Positions 53,764 through 64,000 of a stretch of DNA of 64,000 bases are shown piece by piece. The first letter of the stretch is position 1. Each line of letters begins with the position of its first letter. Position numbers and translations under genes: made by a program. The DNA is from Torymus aiolomorphi (taxonomy: Eukaryota > Arthropoda > Insecta > Hymenoptera > Torymidae). Under the pieces are notes generated by a model, which was not told the origin of the DNA, did not search any database, and was given only the letters and a program-made list of their open reading frames with translations. The stretch is taken from positions 174,452,104-174,516,103 of the forward strand of contig CM070873.1 in NCBI GenBank assembly GCA_036365515.1, written 5' to 3'.

Positions 53764-54119
53764 CATTGTTTTCTTGTAATATTACTAATAAACTATCATG
53801 CAGACGATTTTTAGCTTTGGTAAAATCAATTGAGTTTAAGTCCCAACTTATGCTTTTTATATTGGCAGCAGACGTATTTTCCCTCGGAATTTGGATAGCT
53901 GACTCTGCTTTTTTAATTTTTTATAATTGCAAGAAGCAACATATAAAGTTTCAACTTTGGTACTTTCACTTTTATTTTCTATTTTCTATCGACATTCAAG
54001 ACGCCACTCACGCTAGACCCACCGCGGGTGCAATAGCTGACTGCAATTTCCTTCATAAGCAATGTCATAATTACCACATATGTATAAATCAGCTTTGGTA
54101 AAATGACTAGTCTAAAAGT
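53764..54119. other. No gene seen
   Basis: A 111-codon hydrophobic frame at 53766-54101 shows no family motif and I do not trust it as a gene. Confidence 0.4.
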
Positions 54120-54560
54120 GTCGCTGCCTCCCGGACTAAAATCACAAGGTAGACGAAATCGAAGAGAGTCTCGCGCCGCTCAATGAGGAGCGTCTATAGA
54201 GGGATAATGCGGGCACTGTGAGCATTGATGGCCGACAAGTGGTGCGCTTGAGCATAGCCGAGTTACTTCTCGACACACTGCAAAAGAGCAAAAAGAACAC
54301 GCGTGAGGCCGCGGAGAAGGAGGAAGCGCCTGTCGGGTGATTTGAGTTTGCAAAATTTCTCAAAACTAGCGAGACTCCCGTTAATCTCATCGAATATCAA
54401 AGGTTTTAAAATTGGCCAGATATTGACCGTAACAACGAATATAGCCAAACGGCGTTTGCCAGAGCAACAGTCTATAGCGGGCGGAGAAAATAACACACCC
54501 TCGCCCATGCTAATATGCAGTAAAAAGCAGACAAAGAAAAAATGTATGCACTTTGATATA
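54120..54560 (+). pseudogene. Unidentified Polinton-associated coding relic
   Basis: One frame reads KVDEIEESLAPLNEERL, then after a TAG IDGRQVVRLSIAELLLDTLQ and KSKKNTREAAEKE, ending in TPVNLIEYQRF. It looks like protein-coding sequence with stops and lies immediately upstream of the integrase in the same direction. I do not recognise it. The packaging ATPase expected in a Polinton was not found here. Confidence 0.4.
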
Positions 54561-54599
54561 TAAACGAGATACCATACGAAAAACAATACTACGATCTCG

Positions 54600-55565
54600 A
54601 ACATGAGGCGGGATGCGAAACCTTCTTCGCGTAAATGCCAAGAAGGAGAAGAAAAAAATTTACACGTGGCTGAGCAATCAAGACGCCTACACGCTTCATC
54701 ACCCGATAAAAAGAAGATTTCTGCTTCTATCGTACAATGTAACGAACGTCGATGACGTGTGGGAGTGCAATCTACTTTAGCTAACATCGATAAAGAATTA
54801 CAACGACGGGTACTGCTACATTAGCGTGGCCATCGATGTAGTCGGTAAGTTCGCCTGGGTTAAACCGCTGAATTACCGACAGAGCGAAGCCGCGCTTGCC
54901 AATGTGCGTGCAGGCTGATCGTGGCAAGAAATTCCTTGGGGCCGCTTTTCAAAATCTTCTCAAGCGCATGGAGATCGGCTTTTGTATCGCTAGAAATCCA
55001 GATGACAAGGCAGCGGTGGTGGAGTGGCTCACAGAGCGCTGCGCGAGCGTATATGGAGATATTTCTCACAACAAAACACCAAGCGATACATCGAAGTTCT
55101 GCAAAAAATTGTGTACGCATACAATCATTCTCAGCACAGCGGTACGCGAATGCGACCAGCAGAGATCAACCTTTACAACGCTGCGCGTGCCCGCCAAAGC
55201 CTGGTTAAACGCGCACGCTCCAATTATCGCTGCCCCACCGTGCCCGATCGTAAATTTGCCGTGAGTGACCTCGTCCAGGTCAGTCGAACAAACAACACCT
55301 TCGAGTGCGGATACGAAAAAAATTTCAGCCGGGAGATTTTCAAGACAATACGCGTATCTCCGCGACTTTAACGAGGAAATAATTGACGGCTTCAAAAGCT
55401 CGTTTTGATCGGGCAAGATCATCTGACTGGCGACAAGAGCATCAAAATCGAGCGTATCGTGCGCACGAAAGGTCGCGGCGCCAGCAAACAAGCGCTCGTC
55501 AAATGGCAAGGCTATCCCGATAAATTTAATTCTTCAGTGAAAGCGAGTCCACTCGAGAGCACTTC
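54600..55565 (+). pseudogene. Polinton retroviral-type integrase with chromodomain-like tail
   Basis: Segments in changing frames. N-terminal LSNQDAYTLHHPIKRRFLLL. The first catalytic block VWECNLL, where the usual Asp is Asn (54769-54771). Core NYNDGYCYISVAIDVVGKFA. The second Asp in VQADRGKKF (54917-54919) and the Glu in AAVVEW (55022-55024), 34 residues between them. Then WRYFSQQNTKRYIEVLQKIV, YNHSQHSGTRMRPAEI and DLVQVSRTN. The tail has QALVKWQGYPDKFNS, a chromodomain-type motif (55490-55540). Several frameshifts and stops. This integrase normally performs Polinton integration; this copy is dead. Confidence 0.85.
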
Positions 55566-55585
55566 GTAGAAAACGTCGAGCAAGC

Positions 55586-56380
55586 ATGGACGCGAACGAT
55601 TTTTACATAGGGCTGCCTAGCAACAGCAGTATGGATTACTTTCCCGATAACACAACCAGCTATTTCACCACCGACTTGCCACGCGGGATCAAATTACACG
55701 GAGAGTGGCACGTCGGCCTGGTGGAAATTGACTTGTCATGTAATATCGTGCATTTTCAAGACAATGATGCCTTTTACACTTTTAGTTCGTATGCTGTGGA
55801 CGACGATCAGAGTGAGAAAAAATACTGCCCTTTCCCTGTCGGTATTTACATCTCTCTCCAACAGCTGGTAGATACCATAAACAATTCGAATTTCACTTAT
55901 AAGCATCACATGCTTGAACCCGTAAAGGAGAACAACGGCTTTTATACTATCAGACGCAAGTGCGACTGCTAACAGCCACACGCGACTCATTTCAACGAAA
56001 AAATTCGACGCAGTTGTGGCTTCAATGACGAGCCTGGGAAAAAAACTCTGTTTACGACCTTTAACCATGGTGCACAGCGGGACATTGTAACCGAGAGACC
56101 TGCCTCGCTCTCTCGTGCCATTTCCGACCAACGGTATGTTTATACAGATATTTGTAAGCCCTACGCAGTGGGGGCACAGAGGCCTCTCTCTTGCAATCAT
56201 TTCCTTAGATAACTCATAATTCAAACTTGGCTGCAGTGCTGTGCAGCGTTTCACTCCCGCCCACTACATACCGCTTCTCTATTTTCGCAATATTATTATC
56301 GATATAAGAGACCAGCTCGGCCAGCGCATTCCATTTGAGGTACACTGACCGTGACAGTCCATTTCAGACGAAGTCACTGA
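55586..56380 (+). pseudogene. Polinton conserved structural-type protein (LPSNSSM family)
   Basis: ATG 55586 opens 128 codons: FYIGLPSNSSMDYFPDNTTS, YFTTDLPRGIKLHGEWHVGL and VEIDLS. After a stop at 55972 other frames keep recognisable pieces (RYVYTDICKP at about 56130, TVTVHFRRSH near 56350-56378). This protein is widespread in Polintons between the integrase and the capsid genes and is presumed to be a virion component; its exact role is not known to me. Broken by at least two frame changes. Confidence 0.7.
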
Positions 56381-56414
56381 GATGTCTCATTACACTAGAT
56401 ACTACTAGGATGGG

Positions 56415-56868
56415 GTGAGAAACGTTTTCGCTGGCTCGACCTTTCAGAGAGGGCGTGGCGTTGGCTCTTGGTTAGGGGACCTCCTTCGCCGTATTCTGCC
56501 AGATGTCAGGAGTGGCGCTAAGGCCGTCGGAAAAGAGACCTTGCGCGCAGGTATGAAAATCATAGACGATGTCGCAAGCAATAGTGTCAATTTCAAGGAG
56601 GCCATAAACTCGAGAGCCGGAGAATAGGGACGACATCTCAGGAGAAAAGCGGCGGAGAAAATCGAAATTATGAAGGGATCAGGATATAAAACTACCAGGC
56701 GCGTCAAACGGCAACGACAGTCGACAAAGGCACGTGCAAGCGCCCGTACCTCGTGATCCAAGCGCAAGAAAAAATTGACAGTCGCTCCGCGTAAAACTCG
56801 TAAAGCGAGCAGGAGAAAGCGGAAAACCCCCGCTTTTCTGGACATTAACGACATTTTCGGGCCAAAAT
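56415..56868 (+). pseudogene. Polinton minor core/pX-like basic protein
   Basis: The first part encodes FQRGRGVGSWLGDLLRRILP, DVRSGAKAVGKETLRAGMKI and NFKEAINSRAGE. After a TAG (about 56625) it continues in frame changes as EKIEIMKGSGYK and a Lys/Arg-rich stretch ending AFLDINDIFGPK at about 56868. Glycine-rich amphipathic start plus basic tail resembles small core proteins of adenovirus-like and Polinton elements. It precedes the capsid gene by about 12 bp. Confidence 0.65.
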
Positions 56869-56879
56869 AAATCTTGAAA

Positions 56880-58120
56880 ATGTCTTTCTTGCACTCTCAC
56901 TTGTCAGAGTTTATGTCGAGTGAACTCGAGTTTTTCTCCCTCCCCTCTACTCAAACCTCCATCGAGGGCAGCAGTTTTTTGAACTATAAGTGTGTCTCTT
57001 TGATTAGCGACGAAGGCGATGCGCCGATCGAATTCGTCGTACCTAGTGCCATCGATCTCGCACACACCATGCTCTTTGTCAAGGCACAAATACTCCCCAA
57101 CGATGGTGCTGACTCAAATCTAAAAGTTGGTCCTGTAAACAGTCTTCTCCATTCAATGTTCAATCAAATCGATATTTTTTTCAATCAAAAGCTCGCTTTC
57201 CCGCCCAACAACATGTATGCGTACAGAGCTTACATACAGTCACTGCTGAGCTATTCCTCCGCTGCCAGACGATCTCATCTTACCGCGAGCCTCTGTTACG
57301 ATGACACACCCGGCTGCATTGATGGCGCACCGGAAAATCGAGCAATCGGTTCGAAAAAGGCCTCATTTAGAGGTAATACTTTACGAAAGAGGGGCATTCT
57401 ATGTGATTGGCCATCTGCACTATGACTTGTTTAATCAGGATAAAATGCTCATCAACGGCGTCGAAATGAGTGCGTCTGGTGTGAAGCAAGCATACATTTT
57501 GCCTGATGGATTCCACAAACGACAGCCGATTCGGAATAAAAATAAAAGAAGCGACCCTCATTATTCGGCGCGTCAAGATAAATCCCGGTACTTTGATCGC
57601 GCACGCCAATACGCTGGCCAAAGCAACAGCCAAATACCCCATTACACGCGTCTAGGTGAAAACATTTACGCTTCACACCCGTATTCTAGGCGATAGCATC
57701 GATAATGTGCTTCTGGGCCATCTGCTCAAACGTATAATCATCGGTTTCGTCGATAACAAAGCTTTCAATGGAAATCGAGCGCTAAATCCATTCAACTTTC
57801 AACACTATGTCATAAATTATCTCTCGCTATATATCGACGGGGTTCAAATATCAAGCAAACCGTTACAGCCGCACTTTACAGGCAACAGCCCAACGTTTAT
57901 CGAGGTATTCCAAACACTCTACTCTGGCATCGGAATACATTTTCTCAACGAGGGCCAAGGCATAAACCGTTACAATTATACAATGGGATATTTTCTTACG
58001 GCATTCAATCTCATACCCGATTTATCAGCGCATTGCCACTATCATTGGAATCTCGTACGCTCGGGCAGTGTACGCATCGAAGTGGTCTTCGCGACTACGT
58101 CGACTGTTACAATAAAATAA
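56880..58120 (+). pseudogene. Polinton major capsid protein, frameshifted
   Basis: ATG 56880: SFLHSHLSEFMSSELEFFSL, PTQTSIEG, DEGDAPIEFVVPSAIDLAHT, KVGPVNSLLHSMFNQIDIFF and NMYAYRAYIQSLLSYSSAAR. Frame changes near 57350 and 57660 lead to FYVIGHLHYDLFNQDKMLING and then NVLLGHLLKRIIIGFVDNKA, NPFNFQHYVINYLSLYIDG and RSGSVRIEVVF, ending at 58120. This is the hexon-like double jelly-roll capsid protein of Polinton/adintovirus-type elements. The order after the minor protein is typical. Not intact. Confidence 0.85.
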
Positions 58121-58349
58121 ATTGTTTACGCAGAGTACGATAACGTTCTCGAAATCGACTCCACTCGACAAATTTTAACGGATTTCAGCGCTTAAGTGCT
58201 CCCGCTAGAGCAGAAGACGGCGGGCCCACACAACAGGGGCGCTACATGTCACATTGCCGCAGGCATAAAAAAGTGGGGGGTAGCGTGGCCCTCACATGCG
58301 ACGCTCTCTCGCGTCACTTCGCTTTTTCTCTTACACGGGGGCACACATA

Positions 58350-58810
58350 ATGGACTGCGTAATCAATATACAAGGTTTCCGTGATTCGGAAAAAAAGTTT
58401 CTGCCGAAGGCAGTGTCTATCACGTACCTGCAAAAAAAATTAATGATCATTGGATATTGCAAGCGTCACATAGCTTTGCCGACAAACTGGACGATGTGAA
58501 AGAGACAAACATCTTTCTGGCCGTCGAAATTCATGGTGTTCATTGGTTTGACGGCGAAGTAACGCTTCGCTAGCTACATCGGCATTTTCACAACATTGCC
58601 AGAGTATCGCAAACAATTTTCATGCGCGGAGAGGAAAAGGCCCGCTACATCGAAGTGTTTTTCGGACGGCGCGTCATCAACTTGGAAAAATTTAATTCAC
58701 CATCGTTTAAAAAACTGAACAGAATGTTACACTGTGCGCCACGCATTCAACCAAAATCTTTCTGGCCAAAAAAGAGTTTTATGCTCTTTACAAAGTTCAT
58801 CAGCTAAAAA
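58350..58810 (+). pseudogene. Polinton conserved protein related to the one at 3423
   Basis: ATG 58350: MDCVINIQGFRDSEKKFLPK, AVSITY. It then decays through several frames to about 58810 (EIHGVHWFDG, ARYIEVFFGRRVINLEKFNS). The start (V.I/MQ.F......F..K) matches the protein at 3423-3911 in the first relic element. Function unknown. Confidence 0.6.
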
Positions 58811-58983
58811 AGTGGCTGCGCTCTATACTGCCTATGAAATGGAAAGTGCTCCCTAAAGAAAAAGTGGAAAGTGAAATGTTCGTTACAGCAGTTTACGAAC
58901 ACAAGCGAAGAGATACAAATAGTGACAGCAGCGATAATAATGACATACACTTTTCCGCCGTTGACGGCAACACATCCTCCGAC

Positions 58984-59430
58984 TGAAAACAAAGAACACT
59001 AATGAAATAACGCGTGCCATCTGCGGGCTCTCTGCTAATTCGGTCGGAGTTTACGCAGCCAATCACATCCCAAGCCGCTTGAGCCGACCATCGGAAGTCA
59101 TTGCAAATCTCGACACAGCGGACAAGCCGGGCTTTCATTGGGTGGCTTTCTACATAGACAGCCATGCAAGAGATACCTATTTCGATAGCTATGGACTACT
59201 ACCATCGTCGCCACATCATCTCGATCGACTCACAAGATATTGCAAGTGGTTCAGCTGGAACAAGAAGAAGTTGCAAGGTTTCGATTCTAAAGTGCTGTGA
59301 ATATGGTGTCATGTTTTTGCATTTTATGTGTAGTGGGTTTACTTTACGAAAATTTTGTAACATCTTTACGATGGATACTCGCTCTAACCTCAAAATAGCT
59401 GCTAAATTTTATAACATTAGGACAGAAAGT
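58984..59430 (+). pseudogene. Polinton adenain-like cysteine protease
   Basis: A frame from about 58984 encodes GVYAANHIPSRLSRPSEVIA, KPGFHWVAFYIDS (catalytic His, about 59135), TYFDSYGLLP (Asp, about 59183) and LQGFDSK. A frameshift near 59290 places the CCEYGVMFLHFMCSGF block (catalytic Cys among codons 59292-59297) in the next frame. This is the virion-maturation protease type (adenain, C5-like) of Polintons and adenoviruses. The triad is recognisable but split, so the copy is dead. It is the last gene of this block. Confidence 0.8.
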
Positions 59431-59832
59431 TAAAAAACGTATGACGTGCGTACAATTTCTCGCCTGCTACTTTACAAGGGTACGGCTCGTGCACTCAGGC
59501 ATGTAGGCCAACGACTCATTATTAATCTCTCTAACTTTAAGATATATTTTGCATTGTCCGGCCTAGATTTGTAAGCTAATATATGTATCCGTGACTGTTC
59601 ATTACTTGTAGTATCTCCATACTGAGATAAATCAGCCCCGGTTCAAATGCGCTTTTGTGTATCCGTAGTTAATTTTAAGCATCGCTTGCGTCTACCTCGG
59701 TTAAATCATATGTATTCGTAGTTTGTAAGTCTTGTCTCTTTCAAAATTGATGTATTCATAGTTTGTAAGTTTGCTCGGATAAACAAAAAAAAAATTTATT
59801 CATATGTAGGAAATGCTCGATGGTAATTAATT
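59431..59832. other. No gene seen
   Basis: Short direct repeats of gtattcgtagtttgtaagt / gtattcatagtttgtaagt occur near 59710 and 59755. Nothing coding. Confidence 0.5.
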
Positions 59833-60120
59833 GGTTAACCTAATAAATGATCACGACGAGCCATAAATTTGTGTAAACTTCTTTATTAGTGGTCGACGTT
59901 TCGGCTCTCGATGAGGAGCCCTTCTCAAGATATGTAAAAAAATATAAAAACTTCGATTACAAGTATGCCAAGAATTCTGTCTTATAAACTATTCCTCCAA
60001 TAGTTTATAGGACAGAATTCTTGGCGTACTTGGGGTACTCATCGAGAGCCGAAACATCAATCACTAATAAAGAAGTTTACACAAATTTATGGCTCGTCGT
60101 GATCATTTATTAGATTAACC
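59833..60120. repeat. Foldback of PLE-type ends
   Basis: The left arm ggttaacctaataaatgatc (59833) and right arm gatcatttattagattaacc (ending 60120) match over about 90 bp, including cgtttcggctctcgatgag. An inner palindrome (about 59962-60030, gccaagaattctgtcttata and its complement) fills the centre. The cgacgtttcgg motif and hairpin resemble PLE terminal repeats with hammerhead-like cores. Confidence 0.8.
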
Positions 60121-61957
60121 AAAAAAAAATTTACACAAATCATGTTTTCATTTACAGACCTTTCATTTTCCCACCCATGAAAAAAAAACAGTTGAATTCA
60201 TTTTTCCTACCGCGAGAGAGTATTAAAAATGTTTTCTTTTATTGCGAAATGCTTACGCATGAAAAATTTTATCATCATCATATACACATTTCCTTCACGC
60301 GTAACTCGAACTCCACGCTACTTAAAAAACGTTCAACAAAGAACGCATTCACGTGAAAAATTTATTTATAGTTGAACAATTGACGCATCCATGACGAAGG
60401 TGGAGAGTGCTTAGAACCACTTACCGCTGTTATAGGGTACAATCATAACCATAAATAGTTACATACCACAGTACGCATTTCCCTCTCACGAAAATCTTTG
60501 TCGAGAGTACGTGATTGAAACCGTTAAACAATGGGCGCATTCATAGCGACAAGTAACTAGAAACTATTTCTACTGTTATCCGATACAACCCTGATATTTT
60601 TTTCGCCACCTATTCCCACCACCAGTTATGTTGCGTCATTAAACACGCTATGCGTGAAGTGTCACTTTCCGCATATAAAATGATAAAAAAGGACTACTTC
60701 TCGCACGGCATTAGATAAACGAAAACAATCGGCCTGGAAAATACATTATTTTCCACTTCAGATATACTTTCAGCACTTCAAGATACGTAAGCAGACATGT
60801 TTGTCATGCCGAATTCAGACATGCTTTTGTTTGTGGGCCTATGTAATAAGACATAAGTCCTTCGACTGTTGTTATAAATATTGCAGGCATTTCATTCGTT
60901 CTCTGAAAGTTATATAGCAATGCTTGTGTAAATCCTACTTCAAGCAAAAGATAATTACAATTCTTAAGATAGACTCCCTCTTTCACACGTTTTTCGAAAC
61001 GTTCGTATCTCTCATTGTTGTTCATGATTCTCATTGAATTGATACTCAAATGTACATTGCTCGCATCTATTCACACAGCCTTGTCGTGTTTCTGGCTTTG
61101 GATTGCCAGTCTCTCGTTTGCTAATGTAACTATTTTATAAGCTATGGACGTCGCTCATTTTAATACCGATGTAATAATGTACATGTCGGAACCTGTTAGT
61201 TTGACTGTTTGTCGTACTAACTAAAAATTATCTTTTGGTGAGAATAACGAGTGCTCTGTTAGAAAATTTCCATATATATAAATATATTGTGTTTAAATTT
61301 TGCGTTTCCAAATGTACACATTGTATACCCATATGTATGCAAGTTTTTCGACAGTGTGTTTGTTCGTTAAAGATATCAATTCTGGAGAATATTGTGTTGC
61401 TGTAAAAGCATGACATAAATGTGCGTAGCCGTGCCGCGAAGAAGCCTCGCGACGGTGTCGCTGATCGTATGCGTGAGAGAGTCAATCGCCAGTCCCGGAC
61501 CACATCGGCGGGAACTCGCCCTGAACTAAGGAGTCGCAAGAGCCGGTAACGAGAGAGCTTGTATTTGACAGTAAGAGTAATTCGGCGCTTATTATTATTT
61601 AGAGGTTAGGTGAACGAGGAATACGTTGACAAAATACCGTGTTACAGTAGTCAATCTACGATATTTTTTATTCAGAATAACATAGTCAGATACGTCTATG
61701 GTATTTTGACTAAATAAAAAATTAAGTTTATGTTGAGATCGGCTACTCTCTGGGAAAATTATCTTACATTTATTTCTCAAAAAATTTACAAAAAAGCAGT
61801 AAAAATAATAAAAACGTCGCTTAACAAGTGAAATCAAAAAAAATTTTTTACTTCATTCCATTGCCTCCATCCAATCGATTCTATACAAACACCATCCACA
61901 TACAACGGGAGTGCAATTTAATTTATATTCAACATACACAGGAGTCTTAGATTAGAC
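60121..61957. other. No gene seen
   Basis: About 1.8 kb with only short ORFs on either strand and no family motifs. The part just before 61958 may be the PLE 5' region. Confidence 0.5.
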
Positions 61958-64000
61958 ATGGACTCATACATAGACTATCAAAGAAGATCCTTTTTCAACT
62001 ATATTGAAAACACCTACGGTCCACACGTCAAACGACATCTCAAGAAGTGGACTAATATCAACTATCATCTCGCAGAATCTATTCCATAACGTTGGTTCCT
62101 GCTCAAGTGCAGATCTAACGACATTTTTCCTCAGCACATCGTTAATTTAAGTAAGCGTTTTCAAACTCTCTCGCTCCATAGCCAGATTAGCAAACGTAAA
62201 CTTTCTGACATTCACAAACACTTGTCGAGTAAGCTTTTGAATCTTGAAATTCGGGATATTAACTACCATTTAAACTTTTTGAATAGATCACTATCTTCGA
62301 TTAAAAATTTGATTTTAAAACTTAACATAGATACGACAAGTATAAATACTTTTTTTATTTATACAGACAAAAAAACTAAAATCATTCTACATAAACATAA
62401 CCAAATTTTAAAACAAAAATTCAAATATTTGTACAGCAATACATTAGAAACCACTAAGACAACTCCTAAGCATTTCTTTAAAAATTTGACCAATGTACAT
62501 ATACCCGAAGATATTATAGATGTAGTCTCTCTAGGACCGAAATTTAACATTAAGGAAAAAATCAAAAAGAATGACATCGTTGACACACTCAAAAATTTAG
62601 AGATCAGTCTAGTAAACTCTGATTTACCTACATCTAAACAACTAGAAATTAGAGAAAAAGTAGTTTTAAGTCTCAGAACAGGTTTTAATCAACAAAGACA
62701 TGTTAATATTAACGATAAAAGTTTAAATACCAAAATAGTAAAGACAAAAGCGTTCACTAAAGATAATCCAGATATAATGTTTACTACTTCAGACAAAGGA
62801 AACGTAACTGTATGTTTACGAAAAACTGAATATCAAGAAAAAATGTCAAAGTTATTATCGGACACAGCCACCTACGAAATTATCAAAAAGAATCCTTTAA
62901 AAAAATTACAAACCAATACCTCTTCAATTTTGAAAAATCTTAACAACAATAATTATTTGCGAACAAAATTTCATAACAACTCTCTCTCATGTACCAATAC
63001 CACACTAGCAAAATGTTATGGATTACCGAAAATTCATAAGAAAGATGTACCGGTTCGTCCGATAATTTCTTTAATTAATAATCCGACCCATTTTTTATCT
63101 ATAACAATCTATAATGAGATTAAGTCTTCTATTAAATTACCGTCATCTCATATCAACAACAGCATAGATTTAAAACTTAAAATAAATTCGCTTACGATTC
63201 CGGTTGATTACATATTTCTTTCGCTGGACGTTACTTCCTTATTTACAAATATACCCTTACAACTAGTATTAGACAGCTTAGATAGAAGATTTGACGCTAT
63301 ACATAACAAATGCAAGATCCCGTTTAATGAAATCGTTATGTGCACCAAATTTTTATTCAATAACACCTTTTTCTCGTTTAATAACGAGTACTACCGACAA
63401 ATTGATGGTACACCGATGGGTTCCTCCATCTCACCATTATTCGCGGATATTGTGATGGATGACTTGGAAACTTACTATTTGAGAAGTTTGAAAGAAAACC
63501 ATGACGTCAACCCACTATTTTACTTCCGCTATGTAGATGACACGATCATGTGCATTAACAAAAAACACATTGATATAGTCGTAGAGACTTTTAACACATA
63601 TAACAACAAACTACAATTTACATATGAATTAGAACAAGACAAAAAAATCAACTTCTTAGACATGACTTTAATCCGTTATAATAACACCATCATCACAGAT
63701 TGGTTTAACAAACCTACTTCATCCGGCAGATTAATCAATTTCCGCTCTAATCATCCAAAACAACAAAAAATAAATATTGTGTAGAACCTCGTAGATAGAG
63801 CCATTTCTTTGTCAAATAAACAATTTCATAAGAAAAATCTAAATATCGTAATCCAAATACTCCAAGATAACAATTATCCTCGAAATTTCATCAATCAGTA
63901 CATACACAATAGGTTGTATAGAATAAAACACAAACCACAACAAAAAGACACTTTTACTCACAATAGATTTACCTCTTATATTTCCTTACCGTTTAATGAT
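61958..64000 (+). pseudogene. Penelope-like element, RT ORF running off the window
   Basis: A frame from ATG 61958 (MDSYIDYQRRSFFNYIENTY) remains in phase to the window end with just two in-frame stops: TAA 62087-62089 and TAG 63782-63784. The N-terminal domain includes SSKLLNLEIRDINYHLNFL. The RT includes PDIMFTTSDKGNVTVCLRKT, CYGLPKIHKKDVPVRPIISL, LSLDVTSLFTNIPLQLV, GTPMGSSISPLFADIVMDDL, YFRYVDDTIMC and FNKPTSSGRLINFRSNHP. The GIY-YIG part would lie beyond 64000. It differs from the other PLEs in the window. The two point-stop lesions suggest a fairly recent dead copy. Confidence 0.9.

Noticed and set aside
53766..54101. A 111-codon hydrophobic ORF as a membrane protein
   Set aside because: No supporting motif, no start context, AT-rich bias explains the hydrophobicity.
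60804..61539. Minus-strand ORFs of 80-103 codons
   Set aside because: No recognisable domains and nothing nearby in the same frame. Treated as chance ORFs.

Overview
The window looks like transposon-dense intergenic DNA from an arthropod nuclear genome, most likely an insect. I lean towards Hymenoptera from the mix of element families, but nothing in the sequence proves it. Genes do not sit in operons, there are no ribosome-binding sites, introns have GT..AG ends, AT and CA microsatellites are long, and almost every recognisable protein belongs to a mobile element or an endogenised virus-like element. I found no confident single-copy host gene and no tRNA or rRNA gene.

Layout. 1-900: a 24-bp minisatellite. 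1.1-4.1 kb: decayed genes of a double-jelly-roll-capsid (Polinton/virus-like) element. 4.1-7.2 kb: two copies of a dispersed repeat, one split by a 1,863-bp foldback transposon with a TA target duplication, plus a 128-bp tandem repeat and its inverted copy. 7.5-8.8 kb (minus): an LTR-retrotransposon Gag relic. 9.1-12 kb: MITE-like and diverged tandem repeats. 12.0-18.0 kb: a non-LTR retrotransposon whose 3' UTR carries a structurally complete mariner. 18-20 kb: repeats. 20.1-20.8 kb: the 5' end of a second non-LTR element. 21.1-24.2 kb: a DNA transposon with compound inverted repeats and a 470-aa transposase-like ORF. 25.0-29.5 kb (minus): a decayed Ty3/gypsy-like element with a tRNA-Lys primer-binding site. 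29.7-30.8 kb: two blocks built of short palindromic words. 31-32.2 kb: another non-LTR ORF1 and a MITE.

33.4-36.9 kb holds a Polinton-type protein-primed DNA polymerase relic, and 54.1-59.4 kb holds the matching integrase, capsid, minor structural and protease genes on the same strand. Between them lies a minus-strand, intron-containing, decayed PIN-nuclease-like gene (37.4-48.5 kb). This gene was broken by successive Penelope-like element (PLE) insertions, including a 3.8-kb near-perfect PLE palindrome that landed inside another PLE with a 14-bp target duplication. 49.4-53.3 kb is a TIR element (TA duplication) that contains a deleted relative of the 21-24 kb transposon. The window ends inside another PLE (61.96 kb onward).

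The genes do not form a shared pathway. They are layers of insertion whose order can often be read from target-site duplications and from reading frames that resume after an insertion. The strongest leads are the compound-TIR transposon family, the palindromic-word blocks, the PLE palindrome with hammerhead-like motifs, and the PIN-like gene sandwiched between two Polinton halves.
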